Origin: CAZBYL01 sp964496275
Lineage (GTDB): Bacteria > Synergistota > Synergistia > Synergistales > Synergistaceae
DNA length: 61,482 nt
Assembly: GCA_964496275.1 (NCBI GenBank)
Contig: CAZBYL010000005.1
Span: 1-61,482 of the forward strand
Direction of reading: 5' to 3'
A model generated the notes under the pieces. The model saw only the letters and a program-made list of their open reading frames with translations. It was not told the origin of the DNA and ran no database searches. Of this stretch, positions 18,653 through 26,779 are shown piece after piece (the first letter of the stretch is position 1; each line of letters starts with the position of its first letter). Both the position numbers and the translations under genes were made by a program.

Positions 18653-18710
18653 AGTGACCATCCCTTTCATTTTTTGTGTCTTGTGTATATGAACTTTTTT
18701 TGCACACTGC

Positions 18711-20912
18711 TTAAGCATGAATTTTCATGAACTCCTCAAGCTTGTCCAGAGCAAGGGGACGTGAGAAATAGTAGCCTTGCCCATAAGGGCATCCGTTCTG
18801 TTTCAATATGCAATTCTGAGCCTCTGTTTCTATTCCCTCACATATTGCCTTTATGCCCAATACTCCGCAGACACTCAATATGCTCTGGATAATTGTAAGG
18901 TTTCTGGATTCACTCGCGTTCATGTCAAGGAAACTCTTGTCTATTTTCAGGTAGTCAACAGAGAAGTCCCTGAGCATGCTCAAAGACGAATACCCGCAGC
19001 CGAAATCATCTATTGCCAACGAAAAACCGAGGTCGCGCAGTTTTTTTGTCGTTGCGATGCTCTCTTTCCAATTTTTTGTTGGTGAGGTCTCCGTCATCTC
19101 TATGTCAATGTAAGATGGTGCAATGTTGTACTGTTTTGTTATGCTCAGCAGCTTATCGGCAAAATCAGGCTGCTGCAAGTGACGCCATGAGAAATTAACC
19201 GCTATAGGCACGGCCTTCATATTTCGCGCAAGCCAGTTTCTAATCACTTTGCATGCCTGTTCAAACATGTAAAAATCCATGTCGCATATAAATCCGTTTC
19301 TTTCAAAGAAGGGTATAAAACTGTCAGGTGAGAGGAACCCCAGCTTTGGGTGCTGCCACCGAACCAGCGCCTCTATGCCTGTGACGCTGCCGGATGCGAG
19401 GTCATATTTGGGCTGGAAGTAAGGTATAAAATCGTTGTTTAAAAGAGAATTCCACATCTCTTTTTCGTAACATGCTTCATCCTGTCTTTTCTTCGCCATA
19501 TCGGAAAAGTATGGATCCTCCGATGAGAAACAGAAATATGTATTTTTCCCGTTTTCTTTGGCTCTTGAGAGGGCAAGGTCAGCTTTTGTAAGCAGTCTGT
19601 TCAGGTCGTAACTGCTGCCGGTCGCAAAGACGCAGCCGATGTTTGAGCTTAAATAAGTATTTACGCTGCACTTTCCGATTCCGCGCAGATTGAGCTTGGA
19701 TATGTTATTCAGTATCTTTTCCGCCATTGCGAAACATTCTTCTTTTGAATGGTTGACTATCGCTGCGACAAATTCCTGTCCTCCCAACCTTGCCGACATG
19801 CCTATTTCCGGCGTGACCATAGATTGAAGCAGCGTGCCCACACTGCGCAGAGCCATATCGCCTGTCATTCTGCCGAAGGCGTTATTGACCAGCTTGAATT
19901 TTGATATATCGACGACAAGCATGAATAGGCCTGACCGTTCTTCCGGCGACAAGGCCGTAATGTAATTTTCAAAAGTGGCTCTGCTGGAGAGCTTTGTAAG
20001 GTAGTCTATACCGCTCATTTCTCGAAGCTCTGTGTTTGTCTTTTGCAGACAGGCAAATACGTCGTTAAATATCTGGGCGAATTGTTTCATCTCAAGACAT
20101 CCGTGCGGTTCAAGGCGAACGTTTGGGTCTGTAAGAAGCAAAGACAGCGTCTGGGAATATTTTTTAAAGGGCTTGTTAATGAGAAGATAATATCCTCCCA
20201 CCAATACGAGGAAAAGCAGCAGTATGAAAATGCACAACAGCATTGTAGCGAAAACGGCACTCTGAGTTTCTGCCTCCGCCTTGGCTGTCTCGATGTCTTT
20301 GCTCTGGTCGATGTGCCTGCGCAGACGTTCAATATTGCCCATAATCTTCTGCTTTGAGAGTGAATACTTGTATCCGAAAATAAGATCTGTCGCAGCTTGT
20401 ATCTTGGCTTTCGGTGCGAGCGATGCATCTTTTGGCGAAAGAACGATTTCTGCGACTCTCTGCGGCATGCTTTCTTTTTTCATGCCGAGGCTTTCCGCAA
20501 CGAGTCTCATTGCGTATGACTCATCGTAAATAAGTTTGTCGGATTCAGCCTTTGCAGCCGTTACCAATGATCTTTCCTTTGTGCACTCTCTGAGGTCCAT
20601 CAGCCTTCGGACGGCATCCTCTCTGTTTTTTGACACCTCTACTTCGTGCCAGTAATTCAGCATGTACTTGATGTCCTGTGTCGAGACATAGTGCCATACT
20701 GCAGATGTCAGATAGTCTGATGTGTCCGCCAGCCTCTGTACCTGTACAGAACAAGCGTTCCCTTCATCCTTTATGGTTCTTTCTCTTGTATGAAGATCTG
20801 TTATTCCGCGAAGTGACACCAAGATCACGGCAACAGAGAGCACAGCTATAATCAGCAGCGCTGCAGTCAGGCTGTGAATACTTAGGCAACACCTCTTTAT
20901 CCTGATATCCAT
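18711..20912 (-). CDS. Membrane GGDEF/EAL c-di-GMP phosphodiesterase
   Basis: 733 aa. Two membrane helices (about 15-36 and 222-246) enclose a ~185-residue helical sensor domain. A HAMP-like linker, a GGDEF domain (about 300-455) and an EAL domain (about 485-733) follow. The GGDEF signature is GGQEF near 377-381, so cyclase activity is probably lost. The EAL domain keeps E514 (EALVRW), N573, E605, D635-D636 (DDFGCGYSS), K656 (KIDKSF) and E692, so phosphodiesterase activity is expected. It is the second c-di-GMP-degrading protein in the window. The gene stands alone between the amidohydrolase and the OadB terminator. Confidence 0.92.
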   Translation of the reverse strand: MDIRIKRCCLSIHSLTAALLIIAVLSVAVILVSLRGITDLHTRERTIKDEGNACSVQVQRLADTSDYLTSAVWHYVSTQDIKYMLNYWHEVEVSKNREDAVRRLMDLRECTKERSLVTAAKAESDKLIYDESYAMRLVAESLGMKKESMPQRVAEIVLSPKDASLAPKAKIQAATDLIFGYKYSLSKQKIMGNIERLRRHIDQSKDIETAKAEAETQSAVFATMLLCIFILLLFLVLVGGYYLLINKPFKKYSQTLSLLLTDPNVRLEPHGCLEMKQFAQIFNDVFACLQKTNTELREMSGIDYLTKLSSRATFENYITALSPEERSGLFMLVVDISKFKLVNNAFGRMTGDMALRSVGTLLQSMVTPEIGMSARLGGQEFVAAIVNHSKEECFAMAEKILNNISKLNLRGIGKCSVNTYLSSNIGCVFATGSSYDLNRLLTKADLALSRAKENGKNTYFCFSSEDPYFSDMAKKRQDEACYEKEMWNSLLNNDFIPYFQPKYDLASGSVTGIEALVRWQHPKLGFLSPDSFIPFFERNGFICDMDFYMFEQACKVIRNWLARNMKAVPIAVNFSWRHLQQPDFADKLLSITKQYNIAPSYIDIEMTETSPTKNWKESIATTKKLRDLGFSLAIDDFGCGYSSLSMLRDFSVDYLKIDKSFLDMNASESRNLTIIQSILSVCGVLGIKAICEGIETEAQNCILKQNGCPYGQGYYFSRPLALDKLEEFMKIHA

Positions 20913-20994
20913 CTATCTATCCCCACCATAAGTTTTCTTGATAAATCTTTTGATTATTTTGCGCCTCTCCTATTATAGGGTATCAGAGCAAAAA

Positions 20995-21033
20995 AAAGAA
21001 TCTGCAGAGACAAAAATCTCCGCAGATTCTTTT
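20995..21033 (-). terminator. Terminator after oadB
   Basis: Stem AAAGAATCTGC-AGAGA / TCTCC-GCAGATTCTTT with a CAAAAA loop. On the minus strand it ends in a run of eight or more T, a classical intrinsic terminator. Confidence 0.85.
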
Positions 21034-21060
21034 GGGTTTTAGACCGCCGTCAGACGGTTA

Positions 21061-22185
21061 TTATTTTGTAAGAAGAGTGAGCATTGCCCCGGCAGCTACT
21101 GCCGTACCGATGACTCCGGCAACGTTCGGTCCCATAGCGTGCATAAGAATATAGGAGCCCGGGAATTCCTTCTGGACTACCTTCTGGCAGACGCGCGCCG
21201 CCATAGGAACTGCAGAAACTCCGGCTGCGCCTATTATAGGATTAACGCGGCCCTTTGTGCATATCTTCATGACCTGTCCGAAGATGACACCGCCCGCCGT
21301 GCTGAAGATAAAGGCTACAAGTCCGAGAACTATTATCTTTATCGTTTCCATACGGAGGAATGTATCTGCCATCATTGTCGCTCCGACCGATATTCCGAGG
21401 AATATTGTCGTCGCGTTAAGAACCTCATTCTGTGCAGCCTGGCTGAGACGCTCAGTGCAGCCGCACTCGCGGAGAAGGTTTCCGAACATCAGCATTCCGA
21501 TAAGGGGAACCGCAGGGGGAAGGATAAGTCCGCATGCTATCGTGGAAATGATGGGGAAGAGGATTCTTTCCGTGCGTGAGACGGGGCGGAGCTGCTCCAT
21601 CTTTATTGCGCGGTCAGCCTTCGTCGTAAGGAGTTTAATGACAGGGGGCTGGATAAGGGGAACAAGTGACATGTAGCTGTATGCGGCAACCGCAACTGCG
21701 GGGAGGATGTCCCTTGCGAGCTTTGCGCAGAGGTAGATAGCCGTAGGGCCGTCCGCGCCGCCGATGATACCGATACCTGCCGCCTGCTGTATTGTGAATC
21801 CCATCATCATAGCTCCTATAACGGCTACAAACACGCCGAGCTGCGCCGCAGCTCCGAGAAGGAAGGTGATCGGGTTTGCAAGCAGAGGGCCGAAGTCCGT
21901 CAGCGCGCCTATGCCCATGAATATTATGATGGGGTAGAGTTCATGGTCGATACCGAATTTTACAAAATATAGAAATCCGCCCGGATCAACGATTCCGGAA
22001 AGTGGAAGGTTCACAAGGAGACAGCCAAACGCTATAGGAAGGAGCAGAAGGGGTTCGAAGTCCTTTGCTATTGCCAAATAGAGAAGAATGAACGAAACAA
22101 GAAGCATAGTCAGGTTGCCCGCAGAGAGGGCTATAATGCCGGACTGTTCAATGACGCCTTTCAGAGCTGCGATATAAAGTTCCAT
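21061..22185 (-). CDS. oadB: Na+-translocating decarboxylase beta subunit
   Basis: 374-aa membrane protein of the OadB/MmdB/GcdB family, which uses decarboxylation of a carboxybiotin-bearing partner to pump Na+ out. The Na+/proton-relay motif GGADGPTAIYL is present with Asp145. The C-terminal NVAGVIGTAVAAG is also typical. ATG at 22185 has GGGGGG upstream; a longer reading frame begins inside the gamma subunit gene. Directly downstream of the gamma-like gene (1 bp apart). No carboxyltransferase alpha or biotin-carrier gene lies in the window, so the acid substrate (oxaloacetate, methylmalonyl-CoA or glutaconyl-CoA) is unknown. Confidence 0.92.
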   Translation of the reverse strand: MELYIAALKGVIEQSGIIALSAGNLTMLLVSFILLYLAIAKDFEPLLLLPIAFGCLLVNLPLSGIVDPGGFLYFVKFGIDHELYPIIIFMGIGALTDFGPLLANPITFLLGAAAQLGVFVAVIGAMMMGFTIQQAAGIGIIGGADGPTAIYLCAKLARDILPAVAVAAYSYMSLVPLIQPPVIKLLTTKADRAIKMEQLRPVSRTERILFPIISTIACGLILPPAVPLIGMLMFGNLLRECGCTERLSQAAQNEVLNATTIFLGISVGATMMADTFLRMETIKIIVLGLVAFIFSTAGGVIFGQVMKICTKGRVNPIIGAAGVSAVPMAARVCQKVVQKEFPGSYILMHAMGPNVAGVIGTAVAAGAMLTLLTK

Positions 22186-22186
22186 C

Positions 22187-22363
22187 TTACTTTGCCCCCC
22201 CGTGGATATTCTTTGCTCTGTCTGCTGCTTCAGCAAACTTGTGTGTTGCCTGCATGACCAACATAAGGCCGATAATCACCAAAAAAACAATACTCATCGC
22301 GATCATCGACATGACCAAGGCACCAAGGGGCCCCGCGAACGAAGAACTCATAGATACATCCAT
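22187..22363 (-). CDS. Small gamma-type subunit of Na+-pump decarboxylase
   Basis: 58-aa protein with one membrane helix (about residues 14-37, LVMSMIAMSIVFLVIIGLML) and a short charged tail. This is the layout of OadG-type gamma subunits, which hold the membrane and soluble parts together, though this one is near the short end of the family. It ends 1 bp before the oadB start. GGAAGGA lies 13 bases upstream of the ATG, a little far. Role assigned from position and topology; sequence similarity over so short a protein is weak. Confidence 0.7.
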   Translation of the reverse strand: MDVSMSSSFAGPLGALVMSMIAMSIVFLVIIGLMLVMQATHKFAEAADRAKNIHGGAK

Positions 22364-22530
22364 AAGTACAACGCCATCCTTCCTTGAAATGGAGAGAAAT
22401 TAAAACCCACCCCGTCTCTTTAAAGCATAAGAGCCGGAGGTCGTTTTCAGATTGATATGGTGATACTGGTTGCGGACAGCAAAACCGGAATAAGGATCAG
22501 CGGATAGATAACTTGACTGTTTTCGGGGGG

Positions 22531-22980
22531 TTATTCGCGTCTGTGGGTTGTTTTGACGCACGTATCGGAGTGGCAGCCGGGCGTGAAAGCACAGCTGCAG
22601 GGAGAGAGTTCAGTGTTCTCCGGTTCATCGCAGAGCGCGGCTGGCACCGTGCTGTCGTTTGCCTGATACCTGGAAAACTTATTGTACCTGTCTCTCTGTG
22701 TTACAATACCGGCCTGAATGCCGCTCGAAGGAGTGACTTCAAGCGCATAAGGCGACCCCATGCCGTCTGCATAGGGAGAATTTTGTACGTAACGTTCGCA
22801 AGGAGGAACCAAGGATTGAATGTCGCTGTTCTCGCAGACGCCGCCAAAGGTTTGGGACGTGGGAAGGTTCGGTCCGAAAAAGCCCGAGGCGCAAGCGGAA
22901 GAGACCGTCATTACGATAATCGCAACAACGATTGCCGCACGCAGCAAGCTATATGGGGAACAGAACCTCACTCTCGGCAT
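22531..22980 (-). CDS. Exported cysteine-rich hypothetical protein
   Basis: 149-aa protein. ATG at 22980 has GAGAGGAC upstream. A signal peptide is clear (LLRAAIVVAIIVMTVSSACA), followed by a mature region with six or more cysteines clustered towards the C-terminus. I do not recognise a family. The opposite strand also has a long open frame here, but without a signal peptide or ribosome site. It lies between the 53-aa membrane protein and the gamma/beta pump genes on the same strand, so linkage to the pump is possible. The 167 bp to the gamma gene hold no recognisable feature. Confidence 0.5.
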   Translation of the reverse strand: MPRVRFCSPYSLLRAAIVVAIIVMTVSSACASGFFGPNLPTSQTFGGVCENSDIQSLVPPCERYVQNSPYADGMGSPYALEVTPSSGIQAGIVTQRDRYNKFSRYQANDSTVPAALCDEPENTELSPCSCAFTPGCHSDTCVKTTHRRE

Positions 22981-23026
22981 AATACCAAGTCCTCTCAAAG
23001 GGAACATTTGTACGAGCAGAAAAACG

Positions 23027-23188
23027 CTACTCCATAAATTTCTTCATTGCGAAGGCCAAAACAGCTACGCCTACAACCATAGCTATGATGCCTACATTGG
23101 AGAAAGAGGAGCCGTCTGCCGCCTCTGCAGGGACGGAACAGAACAGTGCGGCGCAAATAAAAACTGGGCAAGCATTGCTAAGCTTCAT
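23027..23188 (-). CDS. Small exported single-helix protein
   Basis: 53 aa from ATG at 23188 with GGAAGGTGG upstream. A signal peptide ends near AEAA, a short linker follows, and a second hydrophobic helix (VGIIAMVVGVAVLAFAM) with KKF at the end places the C-terminus in the cytoplasm. No family recognised. It could be a small accessory subunit of the neighbouring Na+ pump, but nothing beyond position supports that. Confidence 0.5.
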   Translation of the reverse strand: MKLSNACPVFICAALFCSVPAEAADGSSFSNVGIIAMVVGVAVLAFAMKKFME

Positions 23189-23475
23189 AATGAAACCACC
23201 TTCCCAAAAAACACCCTCCATGGTGGCAAGCACCAAAGAGCCGCTGTCCGCACCTTCCTTATAACATATAAGTTCTAAAAGTCAACGGTTAAATCCACGC
23301 GGAGCGCGATTGTCGAAAATTTTTGAATTAACAGTTAACTTAAACCCGGACTGACATTTCCCCACATTTATATGGAGACGGCACAGGATATTATGCCGCA
23401 TTTACGCAGAACATTGCGCCGGTTATCTTTTATAATACAAGAATAAAAATCACGTGTGAGCAAGGAGACGGTGCA

Positions 23476-24102
23476 ATGCCCGCCAATACAGAACCGCAGA
23501 ACATATTTCTTATAAGACATGCTAAGCCGGAACTTCCGTACGGAGGCGGAGTTTACTACGGCAGCACAGACTACCCCCTCTCCGAAGAGGGAGAAAGAGC
23601 CGCAGCCGCGCTCCGCGATGTGCTTGCCCCGATACAATTTGAAGGGATATACTCAAGTGACCTTGTACGTGCGCGCCGCACCCTTGAGCTTGCTCTGCCT
23701 CAATGTTCCGGCAGAATAAAAACAGTGAAGGAACTCAGGGAAATAGACCTTGGAGAGTGGGAGGGCAAGACCTTCGATGAAGTGCGCGGTGAATGGAATG
23801 AAATATACGAAGCAAGAGGAGCTTCCTTTGACTCCGTATCGCCTCCGGGAGGAGAGAGCTTCAAAGAGCTGAGCAAAAGGACTGTTCCGGCCTTTGAAAA
23901 AATAATGGAATCCACGCCGAGCGGCAATATACTCATAATGGCGCACGGAGGTGTTATATGGACGATAATATGCCATTTTTTTAAGAAAGAATTGAACGAT
24001 ATGTTCTTTTACCCGATGGATTATTGCGGTATACATGTTATAAAGAAAACGGAAAAAATGCTTCGCCTCTCAAAATATAACTGGAGCGCGCGTGTCATAT
24101 AA
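23476..24102 (+). CDS. Histidine phosphatase family protein
   Basis: 208-aa member of the phosphoglycerate-mutase-like branch. The phospho-acceptor motif is LIRHAKPE near residue 14 (RHA rather than the usual RHG). The family pattern continues with YSSDLVRARRTLE (about 59), REIDLGEWEGKTFDEV (about 85) and the second catalytic His in MAHGGVIW (about 155). CobC-type alpha-ribazole phosphatases and broad phosphatases share these motifs, and no cobalamin operon surrounds it. AAGGAG precedes the ATG, and TATAAT lies at 23431-23436. First gene of a tight four-gene set. Confidence 0.87.
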   Translation: MPANTEPQNIFLIRHAKPELPYGGGVYYGSTDYPLSEEGERAAAALRDVLAPIQFEGIYSSDLVRARRTLELALPQCSGRIKTVKELREIDLGEWEGKTFDEVRGEWNEIYEARGASFDSVSPPGGESFKELSKRTVPAFEKIMESTPSGNILIMAHGGVIWTIICHFFKKELNDMFFYPMDYCGIHVIKKTEKMLRLSKYNWSARVI

Positions 24103-24127
24103 AACAGAGGAGAGGGGACCTTTAAAA

Positions 24128-24673
24128 ATGAACAAAACAGGAAAAAAAATCGGCGGAATCTCCGCTGTTCTGATAATCTTGATAGTATTTGCCGCAGCCG
24201 CGGCATCCGCATTCTTTGTGCTGGAAACTCTCAAAAACAGAAACCTTGCTCTGGGGACGGAACGCTTGGGTGCACAGGACTACACCGCCGCAAAGGAATA
24301 TCTGATTAAGGCCGACAAATACAGCCTTCGCCCTAGCGAAGAAATTATCAAGGGGCTTGCGGTATGCTACTTTGAAACAAACGAAAGCGCGGAAGCTAAA
24401 CGGTGCTACGAAAAACTCATAGCTTTGGACACAGAAAACGCCGAATACCGCTATGAGCTTGGCAAAATGTGCGTAAGGACAAAAGACTACGAAACCGCGG
24501 AGCAGCAGATACACACTCTGCGCGAAATGAAAACGCCGCAAGCCTCAAAATATGCCGACGAGCTGACAAACGCCATACACACGGGAATGGTGAAGGGGAT
24601 ATTCAAAGATTTTCTGGACAAAATAGCGCCGGGACTCGGCAATATACCGGGACTGGGCGGGGGGAATGACTAA
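24128..24673 (+). CDS. Membrane-anchored TPR protein
   Basis: 181 aa from ATG at 24128, with a GAGGAGAGGGG tract upstream. One N-terminal membrane helix (about residues 9-34) is followed by at least two to three tetratricopeptide-like helix pairs (for example AAKEYLIKADKY, AEAKRCYEKLIALD, YETAEQQIHTL). The tail is glycine-rich (GLGNIPGLGGG). A scaffold role at the periplasmic face is likely. It overlaps the next gene by one base (TAATG). Confidence 0.72.
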   Translation: MNKTGKKIGGISAVLIILIVFAAAAASAFFVLETLKNRNLALGTERLGAQDYTAAKEYLIKADKYSLRPSEEIIKGLAVCYFETNESAEAKRCYEKLIALDTENAEYRYELGKMCVRTKDYETAEQQIHTLREMKTPQASKYADELTNAIHTGMVKGIFKDFLDKIAPGLGNIPGLGGGND

Positions 24674-25653
24674 TGTTTCTCAAAAGCGTACTGGCAGCCA
24701 TATCCGCCCTGTTCATGGTAATAGCCTCCCACGGAATCTCCTCAGCGGAACCCGCCTCCGTGACGAACGTCCTCACTCCGGAGCACAAAGAGCTCTTTGA
24801 CATACCGCTTTTGATAAAACCCGCCAAAGGTCTGACCCTCCAAAAACATAGCGGAGGCTGTGCGGACAAATCCAAAAAAGTGGCGGTTGAAGCATCCGAA
24901 GTGAGAGTGCCCTATGACACTCTTGTACTGGAATTCAGCGAAGCAAACCTCAAAAAGGCGGGCATGAACGTCAAACTGCGCTCCGAATACATTTGGAACG
25001 GCTCCCGCGCCACTCTGCTTAAAATATTCCAAAAAAGCAAAAGCACGGTAATGGGAAAGTGGGTTCTTCTCATAGACAGGGGAGACAAAAGCTGGATAGT
25101 AAACGGGCTGTACGACTCAAAGGATCAGAAACGGTCCGAAGCGGTACTGAACATGCTGAAATCATCATTTTGGGAAGAGGACGCTGGAGCGGGGCAGATG
25201 GAGTCCACACCGCTCGGCGGGATAAACACGGACGGAACGGCAATGAAACTTGCAGGCACAAGGCAGGGAGCTTTTGTATATACGAAAGACGGTCTATTGC
25301 CTACAAAACATGAGGACGGCGCTTTCTTTGTCGTATACAGACACCTTAACAAAAACCTCATCATGCCTGAGCAGAGAGCCATATATGCGCGAGGAGAACT
25401 TGCAAATATAGAAAAAAACAAAGAGCTGGACACAATATCCGAAAACGTTGTGAGAATAGGTTCGTTGGCGGGAATTGAGATCTCCGCGTACACAAAGGAA
25501 GAAAAAAAACGGCTTGTATTCGTGACACTGCTCTCCGACGGCAAGGACGTTGTGATTATGTCCGGTGTCGCCGACGCAAACACGATAGAAAACATAAACC
25601 TCTTCCACCGCCTGAGTGCAACTTACACAAATGGTGTTATGGGGACGTACTGA
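24673..25653 (+). CDS. Secreted protein of unknown function
   Basis: 326 aa with a signal peptide (cleavage near SSAEP, residue 26). The mature part is alpha/beta with no motif I recognise; its middle region (GKWVLLIDRGDKSWIVNG) resembles periplasmic lipid- or protein-binding folds only in a general way. Translationally coupled to the TPR gene through a TAATG junction and followed 24 bp later by the PDZ-protein gene, so the three probably act together in the periplasm. Confidence 0.68.
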   Translation: MFLKSVLAAISALFMVIASHGISSAEPASVTNVLTPEHKELFDIPLLIKPAKGLTLQKHSGGCADKSKKVAVEASEVRVPYDTLVLEFSEANLKKAGMNVKLRSEYIWNGSRATLLKIFQKSKSTVMGKWVLLIDRGDKSWIVNGLYDSKDQKRSEAVLNMLKSSFWEEDAGAGQMESTPLGGINTDGTAMKLAGTRQGAFVYTKDGLLPTKHEDGAFFVVYRHLNKNLIMPEQRAIYARGELANIEKNKELDTISENVVRIGSLAGIEISAYTKEEKKRLVFVTLLSDGKDVVIMSGVADANTIENINLFHRLSATYTNGVMGTY

Positions 25654-25677
25654 TAAATACGAAAGGAATGTCAAACG

Positions 25678-26517
25678 ATGAAAAAAACAGCGATAGCAAT
25701 CTGCCTTGCGCTTTCCGTTGCGGTCTCTGCCGCGCCGCTTGAGGCATACTGCCCTCCGGGGCCGCACCATCACAGACCGCCCCGCCCTCACTACTACTAT
25801 GATTACGGCTACTACTACGACAGCTATAATGACGTAGCTCTCTCCTGCGGCATAGGCATACTGCTCGGCACGATGGTGGCGAACAACAACGCCGCCGAAC
25901 AGGCAAAGCAGCAGGAAAAGGCTAAGAAAGTTGAAGCGGTGAGAGAACGCTGCAAAGACGCGGTATACACAGAAACGCAGCACGTCTCCGAACTGATACA
26001 GGGTACGGGGCTTGTAAACACATTGGACTTTCTCCAAAAATACTGGAACGCGAAAACAATGCGGACCTTCATGGAAGACAGAAACAACATTGCAGTCCTC
26101 ACAATCACCGGTTTTGACGACAATGTTAAAGTGGAATACACCTTTATGAAGGAATACAAAGAGGTTACTGTGAAGGCTTCATCAGCGGAGTACAAAATCT
26201 CCGAGGAAAAGAAGGCCTACTACAAAGAACCCGAACCAAGGTCCGAACTCAATGCCGCTCTTGGCATGGACGTATCAAACGACCTGCGCAGCCCGTCGGG
26301 ATACCTTGCCGCTCAGAATGTGGTAAAGGGCACCGCCGCCGCATTTGCGGGAATTGCTCCGGGAGACGCCATAATCAAGATAGATGAGTATGATACGAAA
26401 AACATTGACGCAGCAAGAATAATTGCCTACATATCGGCAAGAGCCAAAGCAAAAGCCGCCCTAAAAATTACCTTCATGCACGAGGGAAAGAAAAAAACGG
26501 CGGAAATCCAGCTATAG
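25678..26517 (+). CDS. Exported PDZ-domain protein
   Basis: 279 aa. After the signal peptide (to about residue 22) comes a His/Pro/Tyr-rich stretch (GPHHHRPPRPHYYYDYGYYY), then a short hydrophobic segment (about 55-70), a coiled region, and a C-terminal PDZ domain (about 195-279) with the carboxylate-loop area at SGYLAAQNV and GDAIIKIDEYDTKN. No protease domain is fused, so it probably binds exposed C-termini. The His-rich part might bind metal. Last gene of the cluster; a terminator follows. Confidence 0.72.
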   Translation: MKKTAIAICLALSVAVSAAPLEAYCPPGPHHHRPPRPHYYYDYGYYYDSYNDVALSCGIGILLGTMVANNNAAEQAKQQEKAKKVEAVRERCKDAVYTETQHVSELIQGTGLVNTLDFLQKYWNAKTMRTFMEDRNNIAVLTITGFDDNVKVEYTFMKEYKEVTVKASSAEYKISEEKKAYYKEPEPRSELNAALGMDVSNDLRSPSGYLAAQNVVKGTAAAFAGIAPGDAIIKIDEYDTKNIDAARIIAYISARAKAKAALKITFMHEGKKKTAEIQL

Positions 26518-26587
26518 ACAGAGAAGTTCTTTGCGCCTCCGAACCGATGCTTACCGCAGCAAAATTTTTGATATCGAAGCCAAACCC

Positions 26588-26614
26588 AAAAGACCCCGAA
26601 ACACGGGGTCTTTT
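26588..26614 (+). terminator. Terminator after PDZ gene
   Basis: 11-bp perfect stem AAAAGACCCCG (26588-26598) / CGGGGTCTTTT (26604-26614) with a 5-nt loop and a following T-rich tail. Confidence 0.85.
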
Positions 26615-26695
26615 CTCATGCCAAAAGAACTTTCTTTCGGAAGAAAGAGGGCGCAAAATAAAATTACCCGAAACGAACAGAGCTGCCCGTCTCTA

Positions 26696-26761
26696 AAGTT
26701 TTTGAAACTGATGTCAAAAACTTTTGTTTTGCGGCAAGTTTTTGACATCGATGCAAGAAAC
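26696..26761. repeat. 66-bp repeat, copy downstream of DUF4143 ATPase
   Basis: Two 26-nt units (26696-26721 and 26736-26761, form AAGTTTTTGACATCGATGCA...) separated by TTTTGTTTTGCGGC. Inside, GATGTCAAAAACTT and AAGTTTTTGACATC make a 14-bp perfect stem. The same 66-bp block, with about seven differences, is at 28046-28111 on the other side of the ATPase gene. A diverged single unit is at 26562-26587 (TTTTTGATATCGAAGC). Confidence 0.85.
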
Positions 26762-26779
26762 TTTAATAAAAAATTGGCT

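Noticed and set aside
22513..23037. Long + strand frame (174 codons) opposite the exported Cys-rich protein
   Set aside because: No ribosome site or signal peptide, and Arg/Gly/Ser-biased antisense composition; the minus-strand frame has both a ribosome site and a signal peptide.
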